A stretch of DNA of 64,000 nucleotides. Source: Ignavibacteriales bacterium. Its GTDB lineage: Bacteria > Bacteroidota > Ignavibacteria > Ignavibacteriales > Melioribacteraceae. Every line of letters begins with the position of its first letter. Position 1 is the stretch's first letter. A model generated the notes under the pieces. The model saw only the letters and a program-made list of their open reading frames with translations. It had not been told where the DNA came from and ran no database searches. Made by a program: the position numbers and the translations under genes. Where the stretch lies: assembly GCA_026390795.1 (NCBI GenBank), contig JAPLFG010000003.1:806001-870000 (forward strand), in the 5' to 3' direction. Below are positions 37,356 through 47,124 of this stretch, piece after piece.

Positions 37356-37794
37356 GAATCACAAACTCCTCATTTATCTTGGCATATTTTACAAACGGTC
37401 CTTTCTCTTTTATTTTATTTGTTACTTCAGTAACAACGTCAACAAACTTTTTCCCTTCTGATGCGGAAACCCAGGAGAAATGCAAACGCGATGAATCGAT
37501 TCCGATGAAATCAAGAAGCTGACTAAAAAGAATCCAACGCCGCCGTGCGTGAAAATTTCCGGTATTATAATGACAATCGTTTGGATGACAGCCGGAGATT
37601 AAAACTCCATCAGCGCCTTTTTCAAATGCTTTAATTATAAAAACCGGATCAATTCTTCCCGTGCATGGTACGCGAATCATTTTAATATTAGTCGCATACT
37701 TCAACCTAGACGTACCTGCAAGATCGGCGCCGGTATAAGTGCACCAGTTACATACAAATGCTGTAATCTTCGGTTCAAAAGTTTTTTCTTCCAT
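37348..37794 (-). CDS. flxD: FlxD/MvhD-like iron-sulfur protein
   Basis: The 148-residue protein is a stand-alone MvhD-type domain. It has the conserved cysteines in FVCNWCTYTGADLAG, VPCTGRID and SGCHPNDCHY, which bind a [2Fe-2S] cluster. In Hdr complexes it relays electrons between the electron-input module and HdrA. It overlaps flxC by 8 bases. A 268-base spacer with an inverted repeat separates it from hdrA. Confidence 0.92.
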   Translation of the reverse strand: MEEKTFEPKITAFVCNWCTYTGADLAGTSRLKYATNIKMIRVPCTGRIDPVFIIKAFEKGADGVLISGCHPNDCHYNTGNFHARRRWILFSQLLDFIGIDSSRLHFSWVSASEGKKFVDVVTEVTNKIKEKGPFVKYAKINEEFVIHE

Positions 37795-37848
37795 AGCTGT
37801 TCACTTTTATTTTTATTGTTCACGTTCTTTATTGGTTGAAAAGAAAAC

Positions 37849-38005
37849 CGCAAAGAACGCTAAGTTTTCGCAAAGGTCGCAAAAAATTGAAAATTATTTA
37901 CAACTCTTCTTATACTGTTTTTTAGGATTGCTACATTGAGATTTATCAACTTACAGTATTTGATAACTCATTTTCATCCAACGCAATTCCTTAGAGTTCT
38001 TTGCG
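37849..38005. repeat. Inverted repeat pair between hdrA and flxD
   Basis: CGCAAAGAACGCTAAG at 37849-37864 is repeated in inverse orientation at 37990-38005 with one mismatch. Further similarity (CGCAAAGGTCGC versus GCAAAGTTCGCG on the opposite strand) extends inward and outward. The element resembles short intergenic palindromic repeats and fills the largest spacer in the cluster. Confidence 0.6.
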
Positions 38006-38062
38006 CCTTCTTCGCGAACTTTGCAGTTAGCTGATTGCATTAAGAAGGAGCAGCATCCATAA

Positions 38063-40063
38063 CTAACCTAACGCATTAATCTCTGCATAAATTTGTTCAT
38101 CATTAAAGCCGATCAGTTCAACTGCCTTCGATGGACATACCGCATTGCAAGTACCGCATCCTTGACACAATCCGGAATTAACATATGCGATTGTTTTAAT
38201 CAAGTTGCCTTGTCTATCTCTAATTTCCTTCTTCTCAATTGCATTATATGCACATGCTTTTTGGCAGTAAAAACATCCCGCACAAACTGATTCATTCACG
38301 CGCGCAACGGTTGGTTCCCTTTCTAAAACATCTGAACCAAATAGTACCAACGACTTTGCTGCGGCAGCGGACGCCATAGCTACAGATTCCGGAATATCTT
38401 TTGGAGATTGACAAGCGCCGGCAAGAAAAATTCCTGCTGTACTTACTTCTACCGGTCTAAGTTTTGGATGAGCTTCATTATAGAAACCATATTTATCATA
38501 AGAGATTCCTATTGTTTGAGCTAACTTAGTAGCGTTCGGCTGCGCAATCATTGCCGTAGCCAGAACAACCATGTCTGCATCAATAGTAATCGCTTTACCT
38601 AAAAGTGTGTCTTCCCCTTTCACAATATATTTTCCGTTCTCTTCATAGATGCGGCTTACTCTGCCGCGGATATATTTTACATGATCTTCCTCAATTGCTC
38701 GTCTTACAAATTCATCGTAACCTTTTCCGCCGGCGCGGATGTCCATATAGAAAACATATGCTTCACCATCATGAACTTTGTGTTTGTAGAGCATTGCATG
38801 TTTAGCGGTATACATACAGCATATTTTACTGCAGTATGAAAATCCTTTTGATTCATCCCGTGAGCCGACACACTGTATGAAAACAATTTTCTTTGGAGTT
38901 TTTTTATCGGATGGTCTTTGAATTTCTCCCGATGTTGGTCCTGAAGCGCTTGCGATTCGTTCAAACTGCAGACCATCAATTACATCTTTGTATTTACCGT
39001 AACCATATTCTCCATAACCTTTAATTGCACTCTCATCCGGTTTCTTATCTATAGTATAAAGTTTGTAGCCCGTAGCAACCACAATCGAACCCACATCTTC
39101 GGTAACAAAAGCATCTTCTTGATCAAACATGATTGCTTCTCTGCCACAGACTTTAACACAAAGCTGGCATTTTCCGGTTTGATAATATGTACAAACGCTT
39201 CTATCAATTACCGGAATATTTGGAACAGCTTGCGGAAACGGAACATAGATTGCAGAACGGAATGATAATCCTTCATCAAATTCATTGAAAGCTTTTTTCT
39301 TGATTGGACATTTCTGAGCACAATTTCCACAGCCATTACATTTTGTTTCATCTATTGAACGTGCTTTTTTACGAATGGTTACTTTGAAGTTGCCAATAAA
39401 TCCTTCAACTTTTTCAACTTCCGAATAAGTAAGTAATTTTATTTTAGGATGCTGATAAACTTCAACCATTCGCGGTGTGAGAATACATTGAGAGCAATCG
39501 AGAGTTGGAAATGTTTCGGAAAGCTGGCTCATGTGTCCGCCAATTGACGGTTCTTTCTCAACAAGAATACATTCGAATCCCGCATTTGCAATATCAAGAG
39601 CCGCTTGGATTCCGGAAATTCCTCCGCCAATTACAAGCGCACGTTTTGTAACCGGAACCCGGATTGGTTCAAGAGAGGCGTTACGTTTTACTTTTTCAAC
39701 TGCAATACGAGTGAGATCAATTGCTTTCTTAGTCGCTTCAATTATATCTTCATGAACCCATGAACAATGCTCGCGCAAGTTTGCCATTTCGAAGAGATAC
39801 GGATTTAATCCAGCATCGGCACAAGCTTTGCGAAAAGTTTTTTCATGCATATGAGGTGAACAAGAACCGACAACTACGGCATCAAGATTTTTTTCTTTGA
39901 TTGCATTCTTAATAACATTCTGCCCGGGATCTGAACACATATATTTATTGTCTACCGCGTATGCAACTCCGGGAAATCTTCCCGCAGCTTCAGCAACGGC
40001 CGGACAATCAACTGTTCTACCGATGTTCTCACCGCAATGACAAATGAAAACTCCAATCCTCAT
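38063..40063 (-). CDS. hdrA: Heterodisulfide reductase subunit A (HdrA-type flavoprotein)
   Basis: The 666-residue subunit holds the bifurcating FAD. The Rossmann site is VIGGGISGIQAALDIANAG (about residue 145). Cysteine motifs are CNGCGNCAQKCP and CQLCVKVC in the middle, and two ferredoxin motifs at the C-terminus (CAGCFYCQKACAYNA, CQGCGTCNAVCPSKA). The N-terminal domain has FICHCGENIGRTVDC. It starts 3 bases after hdrB. In related systems this subunit couples exergonic disulfide reduction to ferredoxin reduction. Confidence 0.95.
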   Translation of the reverse strand: MRIGVFICHCGENIGRTVDCPAVAEAAGRFPGVAYAVDNKYMCSDPGQNVIKNAIKEKNLDAVVVGSCSPHMHEKTFRKACADAGLNPYLFEMANLREHCSWVHEDIIEATKKAIDLTRIAVEKVKRNASLEPIRVPVTKRALVIGGGISGIQAALDIANAGFECILVEKEPSIGGHMSQLSETFPTLDCSQCILTPRMVEVYQHPKIKLLTYSEVEKVEGFIGNFKVTIRKKARSIDETKCNGCGNCAQKCPIKKKAFNEFDEGLSFRSAIYVPFPQAVPNIPVIDRSVCTYYQTGKCQLCVKVCGREAIMFDQEDAFVTEDVGSIVVATGYKLYTIDKKPDESAIKGYGEYGYGKYKDVIDGLQFERIASASGPTSGEIQRPSDKKTPKKIVFIQCVGSRDESKGFSYCSKICCMYTAKHAMLYKHKVHDGEAYVFYMDIRAGGKGYDEFVRRAIEEDHVKYIRGRVSRIYEENGKYIVKGEDTLLGKAITIDADMVVLATAMIAQPNATKLAQTIGISYDKYGFYNEAHPKLRPVEVSTAGIFLAGACQSPKDIPESVAMASAAAAKSLVLFGSDVLEREPTVARVNESVCAGCFYCQKACAYNAIEKKEIRDRQGNLIKTIAYVNSGLCQGCGTCNAVCPSKAVELIGFNDEQIYAEINALG

Positions 40064-40066
40064 TAT

Positions 40067-40924
40067 TTACTCCTTGCCAATTTTTTCTAGCATTGTATTA
40101 CTAGAAATAAAATGCATTTCAATTCCAAGTTCTTTTGGGTGAATGCCAAGAGCCAATCCAAGAAACTCTGTAAGATAAAGTATCGGCATCTCTTGATGAT
40201 TTTTCATTGCACGCTGGCGCATATCAAGATTAGAGTGGCACATAGGACAAGCGACGACAATTACATCCGCACAGTGAAGCCGCGCATCATCAATAATTTT
40301 TTTAGAGAGATCAACTACAATTTCTTTATGTGCAAAGGAATGCGCACCACCGCAGCATTCAATTTTAAAATTCCAATCAACAGTTTCTGCGCCTGTTGCA
40401 GAAATTATTGCCTCCATTGATGACGGTCTTTCGGGGTCATCAAAATGAGTTATTTCAAATGGGCGGACCAGTAAACATCCATAATAACATGCGACCTTAA
40501 TTCCTTTCAAATCATTTTTTCTTTTCTCAATAATTTTATTCTTACCGATCCGGTCAAACAATTCAACAATATTTATTATTGAAATTCCATTGTTTACACT
40601 CTCACCAAGAACTTCGGAGATTTCTTTTTCGAGTTTAGGATTTGTTTCGAGATCATGTTGTGTAACAATCAATCTATTATAGCAAGCGGCGCATGGCGCA
40701 ACTACTTCCGAAAGTTTTTGATTCTTGGCGATAATTAAATTGCGGGCTGGCAATGCCACCGAGAGAAGATGATTTGTTGCGTGTGCCGATGTTGCACCGC
40801 AGCATGACCAATCTTCAAGCTCTTCAAGTTGAACATCAAGAAGAGAAAATACTTTACTCAAAGAAATGCCGTACTCTTTTCCTGTTCCGGATAACGAGCA
40901 TCCGGGATAATAACCAATTTTCAC
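40067..40924 (-). CDS. hdrB: Heterodisulfide reductase subunit B (CCG protein)
   Basis: The 285-residue catalytic subunit has two CCG domains. The first has C9, C41-C42-G and CAAC; the second has CYYGC, CCGGAH and CPMC. Both are complete, so it should bind the non-cubane clusters that reduce a disulfide. The true substrate in bacteria is unknown; a DsrC-like protein or another thiol is proposed in sulfate reducers. It starts 10 bases after hdrC. Confidence 0.94.
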   Translation of the reverse strand: MKIGYYPGCSLSGTGKEYGISLSKVFSLLDVQLEELEDWSCCGATSAHATNHLLSVALPARNLIIAKNQKLSEVVAPCAACYNRLIVTQHDLETNPKLEKEISEVLGESVNNGISIINIVELFDRIGKNKIIEKRKNDLKGIKVACYYGCLLVRPFEITHFDDPERPSSMEAIISATGAETVDWNFKIECCGGAHSFAHKEIVVDLSKKIIDDARLHCADVIVVACPMCHSNLDMRQRAMKNHQEMPILYLTEFLGLALGIHPKELGIEMHFISSNTMLEKIGKE

Positions 40925-40934
40925 TCGCTGCCTC

Positions 40935-41486
40935 TTAATCTATATTATCAAATATCTTTTTTATTCCCTTTTTGTCTTTCACATTGTGAGGGAATAGACT
41001 GATTTTCCCTTTGATAAACATTTCGGGGGCAACATCAACATCCTGCATAAAATTTTGCGTTGTCAATTTGTAATCACGCGCCAAACCAAACTCAAACATC
41101 TTACCATGATTTTTAATCTGGTTCAAAAACACTTTATGAAATTTAACCGTGTCCTTCTCGCCAATTTCAATTCCCTCTTTTAATGCAATTTGCCTCATAG
41201 CATCCATAAATTTAGCGAGATCAAAATTTTGAGGGCAGCGTGAACTGCATGTTAGACATCCGGCACAAAGCCAATAAGTTGATGACTTCAATGCTTCTTC
41301 ATCAAATCCAAGTTGAACTAATCTTAAAACATGATTGGGCGATTCACGCATGTAGTCTCTAACCGGACATCCGGCAGAACATTTTCCGCATTGATAACAA
41401 ATCATTGGTGACTGAGAGGTGAGTTCTTTTACTTTTTCTGAAAGAGTTTTGGTATTACTGTTAGCATGATCCATAACCATTCCCAT
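40935..41486 (-). CDS. hdrC: Heterodisulfide reductase subunit C
   Basis: The 183-residue protein has two ferredoxin motifs, CYQCGKCSAGCPV and CAGCLTCSSRCPQ, separated by about 45 residues, as in HdrC. It passes electrons from HdrA to HdrB. It is the first gene of the cluster. Several in-frame ATGs occur at the start (41486, 41480, 41474); the one at 41474 has GGGA upstream and may be the real start. Confidence 0.93.
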   Translation of the reverse strand: MGMVMDHANSNTKTLSEKVKELTSQSPMICYQCGKCSAGCPVRDYMRESPNHVLRLVQLGFDEEALKSSTYWLCAGCLTCSSRCPQNFDLAKFMDAMRQIALKEGIEIGEKDTVKFHKVFLNQIKNHGKMFEFGLARDYKLTTQNFMQDVDVAPEMFIKGKISLFPHNVKDKKGIKKIFDNID

Positions 41487-41514
41487 TGCAAAGGAAAAAT
41501 AGAAGTAACCAAAT

Positions 41515-41533
41515 AATTCAAAATTTTTGAATT
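41515..41533. promoter_or_regulatory. Operator-like palindrome upstream of hdrC
   Basis: AATTCAAAATTTTTGAATT is a perfect 9-1-9 palindrome located 29 bases upstream of the hdrC start. Its position suits an operator of the Hdr-Flx operon. It does not match the Rex or FNR consensus as I know them, and AT-rich DNA makes some chance palindromes likely. Confidence 0.4.
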
Positions 41534-41716
41534 GTACTGTTTGATTATATTGGAGTAACTTCTATGCCAAAGGAATGTGCGTTATTTAGTTGAATTCCCA
41601 AATCGCGATCAATTATTTCTCGGTTATTGGAGAGTGGTTTTTAGATATGAGAAAAACCGCTTTTTATTTAAAGTCACCGATCAATTTTTTAAAAGCAAAT
41701 TAAGAACTTTATCTCA

Positions 41717-42046
41717 TTATATACGTTCTACAACCACTGCAGTTCCGTAACACAAAACTTCCGTAACGCCGCCCATAACCTCCGTTGCATCGTAACGGAC
41801 ACCAAGAAGAGCATTAGCGCCAATTGCCTGTCCGTGCTGAACCATTAATTCAAAAGCATCAGAGCGCGTTTTTTCGCAGAGCTCTGTGAATAGCGTTATG
41901 TTGCCTCCAAAAATTGTTTGCAATCCGGCGCCTATCGTTCCAATTACAGAACGCGAGCGTACGACAATTCCTTTAACAACACCAAGTTGTTTTACAATTC
42001 TGTATCCGTCAAGTGTGAATGTTGTTGTGATAAGAGAATGATCCAT
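41717..42046 (-). CDS. YbjQ/UPF0145-family protein
   Basis: The 109-residue cytoplasmic protein matches the YbjQ (DUF74) family, with [29 protein letters not shown] and [11 protein letters not shown]. Members form oligomers and have been called heavy-metal-binding, but the function is not established. The start has GGGAG upstream. It lies 14 bases after the DUF72 gene and is cotranscribed. Confidence 0.9.
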   Translation of the reverse strand: MDHSLITTTFTLDGYRIVKQLGVVKGIVVRSRSVIGTIGAGLQTIFGGNITLFTELCEKTRSDAFELMVQHGQAIGANALLGVRYDATEVMGGVTEVLCYGTAVVVERI

Positions 42047-42060
42047 TTTGAGCTCCCGAT

Positions 42061-42924
42061 TTATATGTTATTTAAAAGAAAATTAATTTTTTGAATTGTT
42101 AACGGCGCAGAGCCCTCATAATGATTATTCACGTTCAAATAAACATCCACATTCCGTTCCAGAAGTTCTTGAACCATCAGGACAACCTGTTCAAGCTCTT
42201 TATCTTTCGGATCAAGAATTTTATTCCATTCTCCGCCCGAGCGGTTTTCAATTCCATGACGGTCTGTTCCGTGCAACCGGATAATTACATAATCTTTTAT
42301 ATAATCTTTGTATCGTTTGTAAATATCAAATATCGACGGCATGAAATACCCTTGCAGAAAAACATGCCCCAGTTTATGTTCCCTTATAAAACGGAAATAG
42401 TCTTCGTTAAGATAGTCGGGATTTCTGATCTCAATCGAAAAATCAAATCCTTCCGGAAGCTGCTTAACAAACTCACGCATTAAACCTTGGAATTCGAATT
42501 GCGATTTCATTTTATCTTTGTTCAAGTACTCGAACTGAAACATCAACGGTCCAAGATTATCTTTCATCGGCTTGATGATATTTATAAATTCAGAAAGGAG
42601 ATCATGCGAAAGAAAATGAGGATTAGGAATCAGAGAATCAGATTTTTCGGCTTTGTAAAGGTGGGTTAACGAAATACTATTCGGAATTTTGATTGTGAAT
42701 ATAAAATCATTCGGTACAGAGATTCTGTATGCCTTAACAACGTCATGTTTTGGAAGTGTAACCTTATTAATTCCGTGCAAAGACCAAAACCATTGATCAA
42801 TTTCAACTGTGTTGAAATGCTGTGAATATTCTTTGAGATAGTTGATTTTAGGCTCGTGTGAGTAAACTATTCCGCGCCATGAATCGTATTTCCAACTGCA
42901 TGTTCCAATTTTTAATCGGGACAT
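42061..42924 (-). CDS. DUF72 (YecE-like) protein
   Basis: The 287-residue protein has the DUF72 TIM-barrel-like pattern: [16 protein letters not shown] at the start, then [24 protein letters not shown], and [11 protein letters not shown], ending with [15 protein letters not shown]. The family is widespread but its biochemical role is unknown. It precedes the YbjQ gene in the same direction. Confidence 0.9.
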   Translation of the reverse strand: MSRLKIGTCSWKYDSWRGIVYSHEPKINYLKEYSQHFNTVEIDQWFWSLHGINKVTLPKHDVVKAYRISVPNDFIFTIKIPNSISLTHLYKAEKSDSLIPNPHFLSHDLLSEFINIIKPMKDNLGPLMFQFEYLNKDKMKSQFEFQGLMREFVKQLPEGFDFSIEIRNPDYLNEDYFRFIREHKLGHVFLQGYFMPSIFDIYKRYKDYIKDYVIIRLHGTDRHGIENRSGGEWNKILDPKDKELEQVVLMVQELLERNVDVYLNVNNHYEGSAPLTIQKINFLLNNI

Positions 42925-43011
42925 TTTTTCTTTCTAAGTTTATTTAATGAATCACAACAAAAACAATTCGAGAAGGATCTACTTAAAAATATACGGCAGA
43001 TACTTTCACGA

Positions 43012-43446
43012 TCAGTAATTAGCGCTTTGCAGCCACTTCTTAAGAGAATTTTTTTGAGTTATTTCCAGAGACGCACCCGGATGTAAATAAACATACTTAC
43101 TCAAAGGCATTTCATCTTGGCTTATCTCTTCCCAAATTTTCTTTTTTAGCTCTTCTCGTTTATCACTTAAGAGAGTTCCCCATTCAGAAAAATTTAAATG
43201 TTTCCTCCCGTCGTTCACATCATCTATAATCATCCAGGAAATTGGCGCGACCTTGCTGTACCACGGCCACTTGGTTTGATTTGAATGACAGTCATAACAA
43301 GATGTTCTAAAAATAGTTTTTATTTCCATTGGAGCTTCAAGATCTGCTTTCACCGGAGGATTAGTGCGGTCAACTTCTATATATTGAATTCCAATGAATG
43401 CGAGAACAAGTACCACAAACACTGTTCTGAATATCATTCGTCTCAT
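43012..43446 (-). CDS. Membrane-anchored haem-binding protein (CxxCH)
   Basis: The 144-residue protein has one N-terminal membrane helix (FVVLVLAFIGIQYI) and a single haem-attachment motif in SCYDCHSNQTKWPWYSKVAPIS, as in the haem_bd (PF14376-type) family found in Bacteroidota. It should face the periplasm and bind one c-type haem. The conserved region NFSEWGTLLSDKREELKKKIWEEI follows. The electron-transfer partner is unknown. It is 63 bases downstream of mfd on the same strand. It would need cytochrome c maturation, consistent with the ccmAB-like genes elsewhere in the window. Confidence 0.85.
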   Translation of the reverse strand: MRRMIFRTVFVVLVLAFIGIQYIEVDRTNPPVKADLEAPMEIKTIFRTSCYDCHSNQTKWPWYSKVAPISWMIIDDVNDGRKHLNFSEWGTLLSDKREELKKKIWEEISQDEMPLSKYVYLHPGASLEITQKNSLKKWLQSANY

Positions 43447-43509
43447 ATATCTTTCCTGAATTAATTAGTTTAATATAAAAAAGAATAGTCAGAAATAAAT
43501 TGATAAAGT

Positions 43510-46500
43510 TTATGAAATGACTTCGATCACTTCTTTGCAAAATTTAATTAAGAAATTCATTGCGGCTTCCGGTGAATTAAATTTGTTATTCATCTCCAGT
43601 TTTAGAACTTCTTTCACCTGAACAAATTTAATCTCTTTTGAGTAATTCGAATTGATGTATGTCAACAACGGCACAAATCTGTTCTGATAGAAATTTTCTC
43701 TTTCATTTTTAGGAAGAATAATAATGATCCGGTTGTACTGAACAATAATCCGTTCAAGGAGAGCAAAGGATGCATAGAATCTTAAAGTCGCCGCAAGTAT
43801 TAGCCGTTCAATGTTGGGAGGAAGCTTGCCGAAGCGGTCAATCATTTCTTCTTTGATTTCGTCAAGCTCTTCAATTTTTATCATTGAGAAGAGTGCAGTG
43901 TAAAAACTTAACCGGTCTGCTTGATCCGGCATAAATAATTTTGGAATTCCAATTTCGAAGAATGTATCAATTGTGGGTTCGGAACGCTCCACCTGACGCG
44001 GCAAATCTTTAAAGACCTCCTTAAACTCGTCCTGTTTCAATTCTTCAACTGCTTCATCAAGAAGTTTGAGGTACATATCGAACCCGATTGAATCAATGAA
44101 TCCGCTTTGTTCTGTTCCAAGTAGATTACCCGCTCCGCGAATTTCAAGATCACGCATTGATAAATTAAATCCTTCGCCAACATCTGTATATTCCTCAATA
44201 GCCTGCAAACGCTTAACTGCTTTTTTTGTAATTGAATTTAGAGACGGAACAAGAAAATATGCATACGCCTGCCTGTCGCTTCTCCCAACTCTTCCGCGGA
44301 GTTGATGAAGTTCCGCAAGACCAAAACGGTCCGCACGGTTAACAATGATTGTATTTACATTCGGTATATCAAGTCCGGACTCAATTATTTTTGTTGAGAT
44401 AAGCATGTGATAATTTTTATTTAGAAAATTGTGAATCACTCTTTCTAGTTCAGATGGTTTCATCTGCCCGTGAGCAATACCGATTTTTATTTCCGGAATA
44501 TATTTTTGAACATAGGCAGCAATTTTTTCAATTGATTGAACTCGGTCGTGAACAAAATATATTTGTCCGTTACGTTTAATTTCATTCAGAACCCACTCCC
44601 GTACCTTGTGAATATCGAACACATCAACCTTAGTATAGATTGACTGGCGGTTTGGCGGCGGAGTTGCAATGATTGAGAGATCGCGTGCGCCTAGCAGCGA
44701 AAGGTTTAGGGTCCGGGGTATCGGCGTTGCTGTCAATGTTAATGTATCAACATTAGCTTTTAGTGAACGCAATTTTTCTTTTGCCATCACGCCAAAACGA
44801 TGCTCTTCATCAATGACAAGTAATCCCAAATCTTTGAAGAGAATATCTTTTGAAAGAAGCCGGTGAGTTCCAATTACCAAATCAACTTGCCCATTCTCAA
44901 GTTTTTTCGAAATTTCTTTTTGCTCTGCTTTTGTCTGAAACCGTGATAGAGCTTCAACTTTAACCGGAAATTGCGTGAGCCGATCTTTAAATGTGTTGTA
45001 ATGTTGCTCAGCAAGAATTGTTGTGGGGACTAAAAGAGCGACTTGTTTTCCATCATTGATTGCTTTGAACGACGCGCGCACTGCAATTTCTGTTTTACCA
45101 AAACCGACATCACCGCATACCAAACGGTCCATCGGATTTTCACTTTCCATATCCCGTTTTACTTCTTCCGTTACTTTTGTTTGATCCGGAGTATCTTCAT
45201 AAAAGAATGACGCTTCAAGTTCTTTCTGCCAAATTGAATCGGCACTGAATGAAAAGCCCTGTGCGGATTTTCGTTTTGCATAAAGTGTAATAAGCTCTTT
45301 TGCGGCTTCTTTTATTTTCGCTTTTACTTTTTTCTTTGTGGATTTCCACTCACCGCCTCCGAGAACTGTAAGTTTTGGCGGAGCATTATCTTGTGATGAG
45401 AATTTTTTTACAAGAGAGAGATAGTTCAGATTGACATAAACCACTCCGCCTTCAGCATATAAAATTTTGATTGACTCCTGTTCAACTTCACCAATTTTAA
45501 TTGTTTCAAGACCGACGTACTGCCCAATTCCAAAATTTACGTGAACTACATAATCGCCTTTCTTAATTGACGCAAAATCTTTAACGCGTGATTTTTTATA
45601 CTTCGCTTTCGAAGAAAGTTTTGTCCGGTACGGTTTGTTAAAAATTTGATAATCGGTTAATAAAACTATATTGCTGCTCTTTGCTATAAATCCATTCTTA
45701 ACAGCAAGTTCTACAATTTTAATTTTGCCCGATTCAAAAAGTTCTGTAAGTGCTTTGTTATCCGGTGCATTAGCCGGTTTAAATTCCGAGAGCAGTTCAT
45801 ATAGACGTGAGCTTTGCAGTTCGTTTTCAACTGCAATAATCACTTGATAATTTTTGTTTGCGTATTCTTGAAGAAAATTATGGAGTAATTCAAAATTAGA
45901 ATTAACCACCGGGGCTTCAGTTAAATGAAGTTCTATCCGTTCATCATATTGACCAATTGCATCTTCTATCAACCATCGCGCGTTTTTCTCGAATAATGAT
46001 TCTAATAAATTATTCTTTCCTTCTTTTCTTTCTTCCTTCTTTCCTTCTTTTCTCTTTTCCCTTTCATCATTTTCGTAAAGCTCTTCTTTCAGATCTTCAT
46101 CAATTTCTTCTTCGATTGTTTCTACTTCATCGGAGATTTTCTCTACAAAAAGATTTTGCAATTCATAATTGGAAGCGAAGACGAATGGATTGTCGAGATA
46201 ATCAAAAATATCGCTTGAATTTTCTTCTTCGGATATAATTGAAGCTGCCACCGTAACCGACGTAAGTTTATCGAGCGAGCGCTGTGTTTCCGGATCGAAG
46301 TGCCGAATTGATTCAAGAAAATCACCGTCGTATTCAAGCCGGCATGGCTGCTTTTCGCTGTAAGACCATAAATCAATTATTGAGCCGCGCACTGCAAAAT
46401 CGCCCGGATTTTCTACATACTTATCGCGGTTGTAATTAATTGTATTAAAGTAATCGATGAGGTCATCGTACGTTAAGTTGCCGCCGATTTCAATTTTTGT

Positions 46501-46884
46501 TGTGTTTTTATCTATCGCGTTCTTCGACGGTAATTTTATTTTCAACAGATCGTAAGTTGAGACCAATATAAAGTGTTGCCGTACATTTAAATCAGTTAGC
46601 TTTTCTTGTAATACTTCCGCACTCAAATCATCAATGCCAACAACAAGATTTTCAAAGCCAAGAATGCTCAATTCAACTTTTGTTTCATTTACGGATTGAA
46701 TGCTCGGACACAAAAGGACTATCTGCTTCGCTTTTTCAGAAATTGATTTTATAAAAAGAGATCTTGATGAGCCGGCAAACGGCGAGACATAGATTTTTTC
46801 TCTTGGTGTTCCGGCAATAATTTTTGCTTTTAATTCATTAAGAGATTGAAGCGAATCAATAATAATTTCAGCAGGTGATTTCAT
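43510..46884 (-). CDS. mfd: Transcription-repair coupling factor
   Basis: The 1124-residue protein removes stalled RNA polymerase and recruits UvrA. The layout is an UvrB-homologous N-terminal region, the CarD-like RNA polymerase interaction domain (KKGDYVVHVNFGIGQYVG), helicase motifs (GDVGFGKTEIAVRASF, DEEHRFGV, TATPIPRTL, STKIIESGLDIPN, QLRGRVGRSD), and a C-terminal D7 domain. A charged low-complexity insert rich in Glu and Lys lies near residues 267-287, encoded by a homopurine stretch at about 46020-46080. The rest is of normal length. Confidence 0.96.
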   Translation of the reverse strand: MKSPAEIIIDSLQSLNELKAKIIAGTPREKIYVSPFAGSSRSLFIKSISEKAKQIVLLCPSIQSVNETKVELSILGFENLVVGIDDLSAEVLQEKLTDLNVRQHFILVSTYDLLKIKLPSKNAIDKNTTKIEIGGNLTYDDLIDYFNTINYNRDKYVENPGDFAVRGSIIDLWSYSEKQPCRLEYDGDFLESIRHFDPETQRSLDKLTSVTVAASIISEEENSSDIFDYLDNPFVFASNYELQNLFVEKISDEVETIEEEIDEDLKEELYENDEREKRKEGKKEERKEGKNNLLESLFEKNARWLIEDAIGQYDERIELHLTEAPVVNSNFELLHNFLQEYANKNYQVIIAVENELQSSRLYELLSEFKPANAPDNKALTELFESGKIKIVELAVKNGFIAKSSNIVLLTDYQIFNKPYRTKLSSKAKYKKSRVKDFASIKKGDYVVHVNFGIGQYVGLETIKIGEVEQESIKILYAEGGVVYVNLNYLSLVKKFSSQDNAPPKLTVLGGGEWKSTKKKVKAKIKEAAKELITLYAKRKSAQGFSFSADSIWQKELEASFFYEDTPDQTKVTEEVKRDMESENPMDRLVCGDVGFGKTEIAVRASFKAINDGKQVALLVPTTILAEQHYNTFKDRLTQFPVKVEALSRFQTKAEQKEISKKLENGQVDLVIGTHRLLSKDILFKDLGLLVIDEEHRFGVMAKEKLRSLKANVDTLTLTATPIPRTLNLSLLGARDLSIIATPPPNRQSIYTKVDVFDIHKVREWVLNEIKRNGQIYFVHDRVQSIEKIAAYVQKYIPEIKIGIAHGQMKPSELERVIHNFLNKNYHMLISTKIIESGLDIPNVNTIIVNRADRFGLAELHQLRGRVGRSDRQAYAYFLVPSLNSITKKAVKRLQAIEEYTDVGEGFNLSMRDLEIRGAGNLLGTEQSGFIDSIGFDMYLKLLDEAVEELKQDEFKEVFKDLPRQVERSEPTIDTFFEIGIPKLFMPDQADRLSFYTALFSMIKIEELDEIKEEMIDRFGKLPPNIERLILAATLRFYASFALLERIIVQYNRIIIILPKNERENFYQNRFVPLLTYINSNYSKEIKFVQVKEVLKLEMNNKFNSPEAAMNFLIKFCKEVIEVIS

Positions 46885-47124
46885 TTTTTCTTTCTTTAAA
46901 ATACAGTTATCCCTTTCTCTCTATCTCGCGAGGGAAAAGGTTTTTCGTAAAAACAACTAGCTAAACATAAAACCTTTCACTTCAAATTGCATACAAGAAC
47001 TTACAGCAACGATAAAATCAAATTAATCTGGCGAATCAATTTGTTTCCGTTATCCCTACACCTTTCATAAATTTTATATTATTTTAGAAACGGATTTCCA
47101 TCAACTAATTCTAGGAAATTATTT

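Noticed and set aside
41534-41716. Possible small gene between hdrC and ybjQ
   Set aside because: Only a frame of eight codons with a nearby ribosome-binding-like sequence is seen, with no evidence of coding.
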